The position numbers and the translations under genes are program-made. Shown one piece after another: positions 15,391 to 23,212 of a stretch of DNA of 64,000 nt; position 1 is the first letter of the stretch; each line of letters begins with the position of its first letter. The stretch comes from Mucilaginibacter mallensis (lineage in GTDB: Bacteria > Bacteroidota > Bacteroidia > Sphingobacteriales > Sphingobacteriaceae): NCBI RefSeq assembly GCF_900105165.1, contig NZ_LT629740.1:4774001-4838000 (forward strand). Direction: 5' to 3'. The notes under the pieces are model-generated. The model made no database searches. It was not told where the DNA came from and was given only the letters and a program-made list of their open reading frames with translations.

Positions 15391-16407
15391 ATGAAAAACG
15401 ATAAATTAATTCCAGGCCTGATCCTGGTACTGATAGGTGCGGTTATCCTGCTTGATAATTTTGGATACATTGATTTCCGTTGGGGTAATATATGGCACCT
15501 GTGGCCAATGTTCCTGATAATTGCAGGTGTTAACCTGGTATTTGCACATAACAGAACACCACTGGCCACTATATTAAAGATAGGCGTTATTGTATTAGGT
15601 TTTGGATTGCTTTTATTTGGCCGCTTTGGCGACAGGATGAACTTCCCAATGTATTACAGTTTTCATAATGATAACCACGATAACGACAATAGCGATAAGG
15701 ATGATGACAACAACGACGATGATGATGACGATACTACCACCACAACCAAAAGTGGCATTGTACAAGTTGAAAGTAATAATGGTTTCAACACGCCATATAC
15801 CGCCGATGCAAAAATTGCCCAGCTAAACATAAGTGGCGGCGGTACTGAATACCTGTTAAGCGATACCACCAACCAATTGTTTAAAGCTGACACTAAAGAG
15901 CATTTTGGCAAATATGAGTTCTCGCATCGTAATGAAGGATCAACCTATATTCTTGATTTTAAAATGAAGGATAAAAAAGGCGGTCATTTTAACTGGAGCA
16001 CTGGTGATGATAAATCAAATTCGGCAACCTTTAAGCTGAACCCAAACCCGATATGGGATATCAGTGTAGAAACAGGGGCTACCTCGCTTGATTTTGATCT
16101 TACCAAATTCAAGATCCGTACACTTAAATTAAGCGGCGGTGCTGCATCATTTAATGTAAAATTAGGTCAGCCGCAGGCACTTACCAATGTTGAAGTTTCA
16201 ACAGGGATGGCGAGTGTTGACATAAAGATCCCACAAAACGCAGCCTGCAGAATCAAAACCGACTCTGGCCTGTCATCTACAGATTTTGATGGTTTCACCA
16301 AAAAGGATGATGACACCTATGAAACACCCGGTTATGAAACTGCCACAAATAAAATCAACATCAATATAAACGGCGGCATATCCGATTTTAACGTACACCG
16401 CTACTAA
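15391..16407 (+). CDS. LiaF-like membrane protein with beta-rich C-terminal domain
   Basis: A 338-residue protein. The N-terminus repeats the LiaI/LiaF-type membrane unit ('LIPGLILVLIGAVILLDNFG', 'LWPMFLIIAGVNLVFA') plus a further span ('ILKIGVIVLGFGLLLFG'). A striking run of Asp/Asn then Asp then Thr follows (about residues 91-123), and residues about 125-338 form a repetitive beta-strand domain of the LiaF C-terminal/DUF4097 'toastrack' kind. In Firmicutes, LiaF restrains a cell-envelope stress system; here no two-component genes adjoin. Paralogous membrane units with the preceding PspC gene suggest duplication. Confidence 0.88.
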   Translation: MKNDKLIPGLILVLIGAVILLDNFGYIDFRWGNIWHLWPMFLIIAGVNLVFAHNRTPLATILKIGVIVLGFGLLLFGRFGDRMNFPMYYSFHNDNHDNDNSDKDDDNNDDDDDDTTTTTKSGIVQVESNNGFNTPYTADAKIAQLNISGGGTEYLLSDTTNQLFKADTKEHFGKYEFSHRNEGSTYILDFKMKDKKGGHFNWSTGDDKSNSATFKLNPNPIWDISVETGATSLDFDLTKFKIRTLKLSGGAASFNVKLGQPQALTNVEVSTGMASVDIKIPQNAACRIKTDSGLSSTDFDGFTKKDDDTYETPGYETATNKINININGGISDFNVHRY

Positions 16408-16413
16408 TTAAAA

Positions 16414-16480
16414 TAGTTGAAGGTTAAAAGTTGTGAAGTTGAAAGGTTATCCTATCTTTCAATTTCACAACTTTTTAGTT
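16414..16480 (+). terminator. Heptamer repeat forming a terminator-like hairpin
   Basis: The 17-nt arms at 16429-16445 (AGTTGTGAAGTTGAAAG) and 16456-16472 pair with two mismatches and are followed by TTTTTAGTTTT. The left side is itself an iteration of AGTTGAA-like heptamers (16414-16447). It lies just after the LiaF-like gene. Confidence 0.7.
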
Positions 16481-16493
16481 TTATAAAAAGCTC

Positions 16494-17138
16494 ATGCCAA
16501 CTTCCAAATTCCATACATTAAAGCCCTCTGGCGAAACAAGCTACCTGCTGGTAATTAACGGCAAGCCTGAAGGGCCATATACTGTTGAGGAATTAAAGGA
16601 TCAGCAAATAAAATTCAATGATTTTGTACGATCAGCCGAAATGGATGATTACAAAGAGGCCCATGAAGTTGCCGAACTGCGCGAGCTCCTTGGTTTTAGC
16701 ACACAGCACATCATCCCCCAATACTTTGCCGGATTTGACCAGCGCTTGCTGGCTTCGATGCTGGATTGGTTCATGATATTCTGCGTTTTTATACTTTTAG
16801 GTTTTATCGCCATATTATTGGTAAAAGATAACCAAACGCAAATAATTATAGCTTTCAGTCTGCTGGGCATAATGCCTTTGGTGAAGATTATTTATCACAT
16901 CATTATGGAAAGTTCGGCAAAACAAGCCACCTATGGCAAGCAGATACTCAAAATAAAGGTATGCGATATGCAGGGCGAAAGGATAAGCGTTGGCAGATCC
17001 GTATGCAGAAACTGCGCCAAGCTATTATCGGTACTTACTTTGTTTACCGGCTATTTATTCAGCTTTTTTAACCGGCAGCAGCAGTGTTTGCATGATATGG
17101 TGGCGAAGACGCTGGTGATAAAGGATAGGTTGATTTGA
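16494..17138 (+). CDS. GYF_2-RDD family membrane protein
   Basis: A 214-residue protein with an N-terminal GYF_2-type domain (about 14-62: 'YLLVINGKPEGPYTVEEL') and a C-terminal RDD domain (about 74-210) that begins 'YFAGFDQRLLASMLDWFMIF', with 2-3 membrane spans, 'TYGKQILKIKVCD' and 'QQCLHDMVAKTLVIK'. GYF_2 domains bind peptides or partner proteins; RDD proteins are often of unknown transport or accessory role. It is the third membrane protein in a row after PspC and LiaF-like genes but has a terminator-like hairpin between. Confidence 0.9.
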   Translation: MPTSKFHTLKPSGETSYLLVINGKPEGPYTVEELKDQQIKFNDFVRSAEMDDYKEAHEVAELRELLGFSTQHIIPQYFAGFDQRLLASMLDWFMIFCVFILLGFIAILLVKDNQTQIIIAFSLLGIMPLVKIIYHIIMESSAKQATYGKQILKIKVCDMQGERISVGRSVCRNCAKLLSVLTLFTGYLFSFFNRQQQCLHDMVAKTLVIKDRLI

Positions 17139-17208
17139 GGGGAATAGTTGTAAGTAAGTGTAACCATGCAATAAAAACTGTATATAGAATTATTTGAACT
17201 AATTATAT

Positions 17209-17216
17209 TAAATTTG
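17209..17216 (+). promoter_or_regulatory. -7 box TAAATTTG directly before the antitoxin start
   Basis: A perfect TAnnTTTG box ends only 3 nt before the ATG at 17220, so transcription would start at or within a base or two of the start codon and the mRNA would be leaderless. The second toxin-antitoxin operon (32353-32360) has the identical octamer in the same place. The -33 part is weak. Confidence 0.5.
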
Positions 17217-17219
17217 TAT

Positions 17220-17411
17220 ATGGAAACTCTCATCGTTCATCCTGATAATAAAGAACAACTGGCAGCTTTAAAAGCTTTTATGAAAGCTTTTAAGATTTCG
17301 TTTGAAGAGGAAAAATCCGCTTACAATCCTGAATTCATTGCTAAAATAAAAGACAGCAGAGAACAAGTTAAAAACGGTGAAACCAGAACTGTAAATATTG
17401 CTGATCTGTGA
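17220..17411 (+). CDS. Type II antitoxin (DUF2683-like)
   Basis: A 63-residue acidic/basic mixed protein: N-terminal beta strand 'METLIVHPDNKEQLAALKAFMKAF' leading into a helix, then a C-terminal segment 'FIAKIKDSREQVKNGETRTVN' that would wrap the toxin. The frame is open two codons further upstream (TTG at 17214), but the ATG at 17220 is preferred, since a -7 box ends at 17216. It overlaps the toxin gene by 3 nt (GTGA), the usual coupling for YefM/YoeB or RelB/RelE-like pairs. Confidence 0.82.
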   Translation: METLIVHPDNKEQLAALKAFMKAFKISFEEEKSAYNPEFIAKIKDSREQVKNGETRTVNIADL

Positions 17412-17668
17412 TTATACAATTTACCCGAAATGCAGATGCCGATCTTGATTATTTCAAAAAAAGCGGGAACAAACAAATTATTAAAAAAATAAAGGAACTG
17501 CTTGAATCTATCAATATAGATCCCTATACCGGTATTGGTCAGCCAGAACCTCTAAAACATAGTCTTTCGGGAACTTGGTCAAGACGAATTAACAAAGAAC
17601 ATAGGCTAGTGTATGAAATAGTTGATGAATTTGTATATGTTCTTTCTTTAAGAGGACATTATAAATAA
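17408..17668 (+). CDS. Txe/YoeB-family toxin
   Basis: An 86-residue RelE-fold mRNA interferase of the Txe/YoeB family, which cuts mRNA at the ribosome (family role). Recognisable: 'FTRNADADLDYFKKSGNKQIIKKIKELLESI', 'PYTGIGQPEPLKHSLSGTWSRRI' and the C-terminal 'EHRLVYEIVD...VLSLRGHYK' region with the conserved His-Arg, Tyr and terminal 'GHY'. It uses a GTG start within the antitoxin stop codon. Intact in all family positions I can judge. Confidence 0.92.
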   Translation: MIIQFTRNADADLDYFKKSGNKQIIKKIKELLESINIDPYTGIGQPEPLKHSLSGTWSRRINKEHRLVYEIVDEFVYVLSLRGHYK

Positions 17669-17754
17669 TTCTAAGCTATTCTTTAAATCTCTTTTTTAAC
17701 CCAAACTTTACAAGCTTTAAACTTTACATCAATAAAAGCATAAATCATATTTCG

Positions 17755-17762
17755 TATTTTTG
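17755..17762 (+). promoter_or_regulatory. -7 box TATTTTTG before ispG
   Basis: Matches TAnnTTTG exactly and lies 17 nt before the ATG at 17780, which predicts a short leader of about 14 nt. A clear -33 TTTG is not seen. Confidence 0.5.
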
Positions 17763-17779
17763 CATTATAAATTTTGTGC

Positions 17780-19810
17780 ATGAATACTGATGCTGTTAAA
17801 TTGCTGCAAGGCCGTTATTGTAATTCGCTAACCGAATACTCCCGTTTTGTTACCCGTGAGGTTTTTATTGGCGATGTACCTATGGGTGGTAACAACCCCA
17901 TCCGCATACAAAGCATGACCACCACCGATACCATGGATACCATCGGTACCGTTGAACAATCCATCCGGATGATTGAGGCGGGTTGCGAATACGTGCGTAT
18001 TACCGCGCCAAGTATAAAGGAAGCACAAAATTTAGCAGAGATAAAGAAACAATTACGCCAGCGGGGATACACTGCTCCATTGGTAGCCGATATCCACTTT
18101 ACCCCAAACGCTGCCGAAGTTGCCGCGCGCATAGTTGAAAAAGTACGTGTAAACCCCGGCAATTATGCCGATAAAAAGAAATTCGACCAGATAGATTATA
18201 CCGACCTGGAATACCAGGCTGAATTGGAACGTATCAATCAAAAATTTGCGCCGCTGGTTAAAATATGCAAGGAGTATGGCACCGCCATGCGTATAGGTAC
18301 TAATCATGGTTCACTGTCCGACCGTATCATGAGTCGCTATGGCGATACGCCACAGGGTATGGTGGAATCTGCAATGGAATTTATGCGCATGTGCGAGGCG
18401 TTGAATTACTATAATTTGGTGATCTCCATGAAATCGAGCAACCCGCAGGTGATGGTGCAAGCCTATCGCCTACTGGTTGAAACCATGGTAGCTGAAGGCA
18501 TGAACTACCCGCTGCACCTTGGCGTAACCGAGGCCGGTGATGGCGAAGATGGCCGTATAAAATCTGCTGTAGGCATTGGTACACTACTAGAAGATGGCCT
18601 GGGCGATACCGTCCGCGTATCCTTAACAGAAGAACCCGAAGCTGAAGCACCGGTGGCTATCGCATTGGTAGAACGATATGTTAGTCGGAAGTCGAAAGCC
18701 GAAAGTCAGAAGTCAGAAACTTCAAATATCACTCAGAACTCCGAACTTAAGACTGAGGACTTAAAGCACAATCCCTACGAATACAAAAAACGCGAAACTT
18801 ACGAAGCCAACGCTTTCATTGGAGGCCATATGGTGCCGAGGGTGGTGATAGATCTGTCAAAAGCTAATTTAAAAGACCCTGCTATATTGGCTGATGCTGG
18901 CTATTTATACTCGCCATTGCTTGATAAATACAATATGGCCGAGCAATCGGTGGATTTTGTTTATCTGGCTGGTGAGCTTCCTTCATTCACGTTCCCGGCT
19001 AATTTAAAGCAGCTGTATAATTATCAAACCTGGCAAAAACTGGCCAGCAAGATTAATTGTCACCCTGTATTTACCTTAAAGGAATATATTGATGCTGACG
19101 ACCGTTCTTCAGCCTTAGACCTGGTAAAAATAAAAGCTGCCGATATTGATTCAGAAGAGTTCGGCTTACTGCCTTTTAATAGCTCACTGGTTTTTGTACT
19201 GGAAACCGATGCGCTAAATGGCATGAGTGATCAGCGTTCCTTCTTCTTTAAAATGGAAGAATTGGAGCTGAATGTCCCAGTGATTGTGAAAAGAAGTTAT
19301 ATTTTTGAGTCCGAAAGTCCGGAAGTTGGAAAGTCTGGAAGTAATGACTTCACAACCCTCCTCCAACTTTATACAGCCACAGACCTTGGTGCTTTATTAG
19401 TTGATGGTTTTGGCGATGGTATTTGGATAGATGCTCCGCAATTACCTGCTAATATCATTACCTCAACCGCTTTCGGCATTTTACAGGCTACCCGCTCACG
19501 TATTTCCAAAACCGAATATATCTCGTGCCCAAGCTGCGGCCGTACTTTGTTTGATCTGATGGAGACTACACAAATGATCCGCAGCAGGACCAGTCACCTT
19601 AAAGGCTTAAAGATTGGTATTATGGGTTGCATAGTAAATGGCCCCGGCGAAATGGCCGATGCTGATTACGGTTATGTAGGCTCAGGCCCTGGTAAGGTTA
19701 CTTTATACAGAGGTAAGGAAGCGGTTAAGAAAAATATAGCCTCAACCAATGCGCTTGATGAACTGATAGGGATTATCAGGGAAGATGGGAATTGGATTGA
19801 GGTTGAGTAA
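17780..19810 (+). CDS. ispG: 4-hydroxy-3-methylbut-2-en-1-yl diphosphate synthase, long form
   Basis: Iron-sulfur enzyme of the MEP isoprenoid pathway that converts MEcPP to HMBPP. 676 residues from the ATG at 17780, the long type with a central insertion domain known from plants, Chlamydiae and Bacteroidetes. The N-terminal TIM barrel (about 15-300) has 'NPIRIQSMTTTDTMD', 'VADIHFTPNAA' and 'GVTEAGDGEDGR'. The C-terminal domain carries the cluster Cys583 and Cys586 ('SCPSCGRTLFD') and Cys617 ('GCIVNGPGE'). Two places hold heptamer-type DNA repeats read in frame: residues about 302-329 and 510-522. They add Ser/Lys/Glu-rich loops at the edges of the insertion domain. Confidence 0.96.
   Translation: MNTDAVKLLQGRYCNSLTEYSRFVTREVFIGDVPMGGNNPIRIQSMTTTDTMDTIGTVEQSIRMIEAGCEYVRITAPSIKEAQNLAEIKKQLRQRGYTAPLVADIHFTPNAAEVAARIVEKVRVNPGNYADKKKFDQIDYTDLEYQAELERINQKFAPLVKICKEYGTAMRIGTNHGSLSDRIMSRYGDTPQGMVESAMEFMRMCEALNYYNLVISMKSSNPQVMVQAYRLLVETMVAEGMNYPLHLGVTEAGDGEDGRIKSAVGIGTLLEDGLGDTVRVSLTEEPEAEAPVAIALVERYVSRKSKAESQKSETSNITQNSELKTEDLKHNPYEYKKRETYEANAFIGGHMVPRVVIDLSKANLKDPAILADAGYLYSPLLDKYNMAEQSVDFVYLAGELPSFTFPANLKQLYNYQTWQKLASKINCHPVFTLKEYIDADDRSSALDLVKIKAADIDSEEFGLLPFNSSLVFVLETDALNGMSDQRSFFFKMEELELNVPVIVKRSYIFESESPEVGKSGSNDFTTLLQLYTATDLGALLVDGFGDGIWIDAPQLPANIITSTAFGILQATRSRISKTEYISCPSCGRTLFDLMETTQMIRSRTSHLKGLKIGIMGCIVNGPGEMADADYGYVGSGPGKVTLYRGKEAVKKNIASTNALDELIGIIREDGNWIEVE
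18683..18766. repeat. Heptamer-type AGTCGGA repeats inside ispG
   Basis: Tandem AGTCGGA AGTCGAA AGCCGAA AGTCAGA-like units are followed, on the other side of a short spacer, by complementary units ('CAGAACTCCGAACTTAAG'). The block is in frame with ispG and encodes a hydrophilic Ser/Lys/Glu segment. Confidence 0.75.
19308..19342. repeat. Second heptamer-type repeat block inside ispG
   Basis: Iterated AGTCCGAA / AGTCCGGA / AGTTGGAA / AGTCTGGA units encode 'SESPEVGKSGS'. Same sequence class as the block at 18683-18766. Confidence 0.65.
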
Positions 19811-19828
19811 ACTTCGTATTTTTTTGTT

Positions 19829-19966
19829 TGTCATTTCGAACGAGGTATGAGGAGAAATCTTCTTCGACATGCAAAGCGGATGTGTATGATGCAGAAGATT
19901 TTTTCGCTCGCTCTGCCCAAGCACCGCCTGCTCAAGAGATAGTTCTCTCTATCGTTCGAAATGACA
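19829..19966. repeat. GTCATTTCGAACGA hairpin repeat after ispG
   Basis: Perfect 15-nt outer arms (TGTCATTTCGAACGA at 19829-19843 and its complement at 19952-19966) enclose about 108 nt that hold no gene. Member of the GTCAT...ATGAC repeat class; placed between convergent genes. Confidence 0.75.
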
Positions 19967-19987
19967 TTAATTTAAAAGATTCCCTTT

Positions 19988-20305
19988 TCACTCAACCGGC
20001 GTAAAATCCGAAAACAAATTCCCGGCTTCTGCCAAACTACCCACAGGCACATAATCACAAACCTCGGCATACTCACCCCACATTTGCAACACAGCCGGGT
20101 TTGTATGCGCACTTTGTATGGCTTCGGCCGATACCCATTCAAAAACTTCAACAATAGTGCCATCAGTGGCTTCCATTAGTATGGATTCCCTGTCGGTTGC
20201 CAGGCCCTCCTGCCTTAACCGTTGTACATGCGTTTGCATTAAAACTTTCAGTGCTTCGGCTTTGCCTGCTTTGGGCTTGTAGCCTACTATAACTATGCGT
20301 CCCAT
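19988..20305 (-). CDS. Small ABM-like (dimeric alpha/beta barrel) protein
   Basis: The 105 residues fit the antibiotic-biosynthesis-monooxygenase / dimeric alpha-beta barrel superfamily: a strand 'GRIVIVGYKPKAGK', helix 'EALKVLMQTHVQRLRQEG', then 'TIVEVFEWVSAEAIQSAH' with the conserved Trp, and 'AVLQMWGEYAEVCDYVPV'. Such proteins are quinone-type monooxygenases or stress-related enzymes; the reaction here is unknown. Monocistronic, convergent with ispG. Confidence 0.75.
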   Translation of the reverse strand: MGRIVIVGYKPKAGKAEALKVLMQTHVQRLRQEGLATDRESILMEATDGTIVEVFEWVSAEAIQSAHTNPAVLQMWGEYAEVCDYVPVGSLAEAGNLFSDFTPVE

Positions 20306-20451
20306 AATTGAAAAATTGTTTAATGCAATTTACAATTTTTAAAACGCTGTATGCATTAGTTGGCATGAGTACATTCGGAGATTTCTTTTAGATTTCTTCT
20401 TGCAAAGTAGATTTTCATAAACGATTGAAAAAAATTACTTTGCAGCACTTA

Positions 20452-21021
20452 ATGAGCCTTCGGCATAAACCAATAAAACCTGATAATCCTGACGATGATG
20501 AATTGCTGGATAATTACCGCCAAAGCGGTGATATCGCGTTTTTGGGTAAACTTTTTGAACGGTATATGCCCTTAATTTATGGGGTTTGCCTAAAGTATTT
20601 AAAAGACGAAGAAATAGCGAAAGATGCAGTAATGGGTGTATTTGAAGAGTTAATTGTAAAGGTAAAACAGCATGAGGTAAAGCAGTTCAGAGGGTGGTTA
20701 TATGTGCTTACGCGAAATTATTGTTTGATGCAGTTGCGTTCGGATAAAAAAATGGAGATGGTTGCTTTGGATGATGTTATGGAATTTGCCACTTTTTTGC
20801 ATCCTGAAGATAATAACAAGGAAGCTGCACTTACTGCTTTGGAACGATGTATGCAGAAATTACCTGCAACACAAAAGGAAAGCATCGACCTATTTTTTTT
20901 GCAGGAGAAGTGTTATAAAGAGATAACTGACATTACAGGTTTTACATTAAAAGAGGTTAAAAGTTATATACAAAACGGCAAGCGCAACCTGAAGATCTGC
21001 CTTGATAAAAGCAATGACTGA
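20452..21021 (+). CDS. RNA polymerase sigma factor, sigma-70 family (ECF-like)
   Basis: About 189 residues from ATG 20452. Region 2 around 'LGKLFERYMPLIYGVCLKYLKDEEIAKDAVMGVFEELI' and region 4 around 'LPATQKESIDLFFLQEKCYKEITDITGFTLKEVKSYIQNGKRNL'. The frame is open to a TTG at 20425, but a TACTTTGCA promoter-like stretch sits between that codon and the ATG, so 20452 is the safer start. It overlaps the next gene by 20 nt or fewer, indicating a sigma/anti-sigma style operon. Target promoters unknown. Confidence 0.9.
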   Translation: MSLRHKPIKPDNPDDDELLDNYRQSGDIAFLGKLFERYMPLIYGVCLKYLKDEEIAKDAVMGVFEELIVKVKQHEVKQFRGWLYVLTRNYCLMQLRSDKKMEMVALDDVMEFATFLHPEDNNKEAALTALERCMQKLPATQKESIDLFFLQEKCYKEITDITGFTLKEVKSYIQNGKRNLKICLDKSND

Positions 21022-22546
21022 GCAAGAAAAGGACATATCGCAAATAAAAAAATACCTGGAGGGCAAGCTGGATGCCCGCTCCATGTATGAGCTTGAGCGC
21101 CGTGCCCAGGATGACCCATTTTTGCTGGATGCTTTGGAAGGTTATGAAAATGCAGGTAAACCACAGGATAAAAATTTAAAAGAGCTTACCTCTCGTTTAA
21201 AAATAAGAACTGAGAAAAAAGAGAGCAGAATTATTGCCATGCGTTTTATAGCTATAGCAGCATCTGTATTGTTGGTTTTATTTGCCGGACTATTATGGTT
21301 TATATTACAGCGTCCTTCTCATCAACCACAAATAGCAAAAGTTGAGCTATCGGCACCAAAAAGAGCTGCCGATACCCTTGTTCCAACTACGCCGAAGAAA
21401 AATACAGAAGTAGCCGCGCTAATTCAGCCACCGCCTAAGTCAATTACCAGCCATCATAAATACAAGACACAAACCGTTATTGTCAGCGCAAGCGCAGATG
21501 CCGATGTAGCTGCGCCTGTAGCCAACACTGATAAAGTTTTTGAGCAAAATGCTCCGGCAGCAGTTGAATATAAAAAGTCAAATACATTGGCAAAGGATTC
21601 AACCCCGTTAAATGAAACTGTTGTAATGGGCTATTCCGCCCAGCAATTGAATAGTAAAGTTGCAGGCGTTAGCAGCATCGCTGGCAAAAACATTACGGGT
21701 ATGGTGAGAGATGCTAACGGCCCGTTAGGTGGGGTTGCCGTTAGTATAAATGGAACTACCATGGGTACCTTAACAAACAGCCAGGGTTATTTTACACTGT
21801 CCAAAGTTCCATACAAATCAACGCTGGATATTACTTATTCAGGCTATGATGCTAAACATATCATGATCAAAAAACAGGATTCATTGATCATTGCCTTGCA
21901 ACCAGTTAAAAATTATGCACTTGCTGAAGTTGTAGTAACTGGTTATGGTGCAGTAAAAAGAAAGAATATTACAGGTAGTGGTTCAACAATAACAGGCAAG
22001 GGGATAAAAGGTATTGTTACTGACGGTAGCAGCCCAATAGCTGGTGCTACAGTACAAGTTAAAGGCACAAATATAAGTGTAGTAACAGATATTAACGGAA
22101 AGTTCGCGCTACCACCGGTTCCTAATGGATCTGTTTTGGAAGTTGCCTTTTTAGGTTATGAGCGCAGGGATATAACAGCTAAAAAAACTGATTCGCTTAC
22201 CATTGCATTGCAGCCTAATGCCAGCTCGCTAAGTGAAGTTGTGGTAACCGGCTATAGTGGTGAGCCGCAGCAGTCACAGGCTCGCCCAAGTAATGGATGG
22301 GATGAGTTTGAAAAATATTTAAAAGAAAATGCCATATCGCCTGATGGTAAAACCGGTACAGTGAAAGTATCATTCATGGTAAATACCGATAACTCGCTTA
22401 GCAATTTTAAGGTAATTAAAGGTATCAGGGCAAAAACAGATACTGCCGCTATTGAACTGATCAAAAACGGACCGGATTGGCTTAAAAACAGCAATAATAA
22501 GCCTGAAAAAGTTAAATTGAGGGTAAAGTTTGAGGCAAAGAAATAA
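21014..22546 (+). CDS. Single-span membrane protein with CarboxypepD-reg and TonB-C-like domains (anti-sigma-like)
   Basis: About 510 residues. Numbered from the upstream ATG at 21002: a soluble N-terminus (to about 78) rich in charged helices, one membrane span (about 79-102), a Pro/Ala linker, then two carboxypeptidase-regulatory-like beta domains (about 229-300 and 334-405), and a C-terminal TonB-C-like domain (about 430-512, 'GTVKVSFMVNTDNSLSNFKVIKG'). Three copies of a SusC-like segment precede or separate the domains ('LNETVVMGYS', 'LAEVVVTGYG', 'LSEVVVTGYS'). Position right after the sigma factor suggests it controls that factor. I prefer the ATG at 21014 because it begins 'MTEQEKD'. 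Confidence 0.82.
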   Translation: MTEQEKDISQIKKYLEGKLDARSMYELERRAQDDPFLLDALEGYENAGKPQDKNLKELTSRLKIRTEKKESRIIAMRFIAIAASVLLVLFAGLLWFILQRPSHQPQIAKVELSAPKRAADTLVPTTPKKNTEVAALIQPPPKSITSHHKYKTQTVIVSASADADVAAPVANTDKVFEQNAPAAVEYKKSNTLAKDSTPLNETVVMGYSAQQLNSKVAGVSSIAGKNITGMVRDANGPLGGVAVSINGTTMGTLTNSQGYFTLSKVPYKSTLDITYSGYDAKHIMIKKQDSLIIALQPVKNYALAEVVVTGYGAVKRKNITGSGSTITGKGIKGIVTDGSSPIAGATVQVKGTNISVVTDINGKFALPPVPNGSVLEVAFLGYERRDITAKKTDSLTIALQPNASSLSEVVVTGYSGEPQQSQARPSNGWDEFEKYLKENAISPDGKTGTVKVSFMVNTDNSLSNFKVIKGIRAKTDTAAIELIKNGPDWLKNSNNKPEKVKLRVKFEAKK

Positions 22547-22587
22547 TATAATTATTATACATTAGCTACTATCTAAACCAATAAAAA

Positions 22588-23082
22588 ATGAACAACCAAA
22601 ACCTGCCGCAAACTCCTAAAACATTTTTAAGAACTATTACTATAATTCATTTGGCGCTGTTAGTTGGCCAGGTGATTTTTTCTGTGCTGGTATTTACAAT
22701 TACCAAAAGCACATTTATCGATCTTACAAACACTAAAGATCCTTTTCTTTTTGTTGCGCCGATTTTGGCTGTTGCCTGTTTTATAGCCTCTAATTTTATG
22801 TATAAGCTAAGATTAAGTGAAGCTATAAACAAGCCAACGCTAAAGGGGAAATTAATGGGCTACCAAGCCGCGTTAATTATAAGATGTGCACTATTAGAAG
22901 GCCCTTCACTATTTGGGATCGTTACTTATATGGTCACCCGCAATTTTCTTTTCCTGCTGATATCCGGCCTGATTATACTGTATTTTATAACAATACGACC
23001 TACTAAAGACAAGATCGCCAATGATTTGAATTTAGATTACGAAGATAAGATGCAGTTTGACAGCGAGGATGTATTAGTATAA
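22588..23082 (+). CDS. Four-helix membrane protein of unknown function
   Basis: 164 residues with four hydrophobic segments (about 15-38, 51-70, 90-108, 116-135) and an acidic tail 'LDYEDKMQFDSEDVLV'. I do not recognise a named family. It lies 41 nt after the anti-sigma-like gene and could be in the same operon, perhaps as a further member of that regulatory unit. Confidence 0.75.
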   Translation: MNNQNLPQTPKTFLRTITIIHLALLVGQVIFSVLVFTITKSTFIDLTNTKDPFLFVAPILAVACFIASNFMYKLRLSEAINKPTLKGKLMGYQAALIIRCALLEGPSLFGIVTYMVTRNFLFLLISGLIILYFITIRPTKDKIANDLNLDYEDKMQFDSEDVLV

Positions 23083-23104
23083 ATACGTAAATATCAAAGT
23101 AATG

Positions 23105-23190
23105 CTGAACTTGTTTCAGCACCTCACTTGCATAATCTACTCCATGCTGATTACTCATCAAATGAGATCCCGAAACAAGTTCGGGATGAC
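23105..23190. repeat. GAACTTGTTTC / GAAACAAGTTC hairpin repeat
   Basis: Arms at 23107-23117 and 23172-23182; the right end reads 'CCCGAAACAAGTTCGGGATG', a small hairpin in its own right and a common dispersed repeat type in this phylum. Lies between convergent genes. Confidence 0.65.
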
Positions 23191-23212
23191 GTGGTGATGG
23201 TTGTTTCTAACC

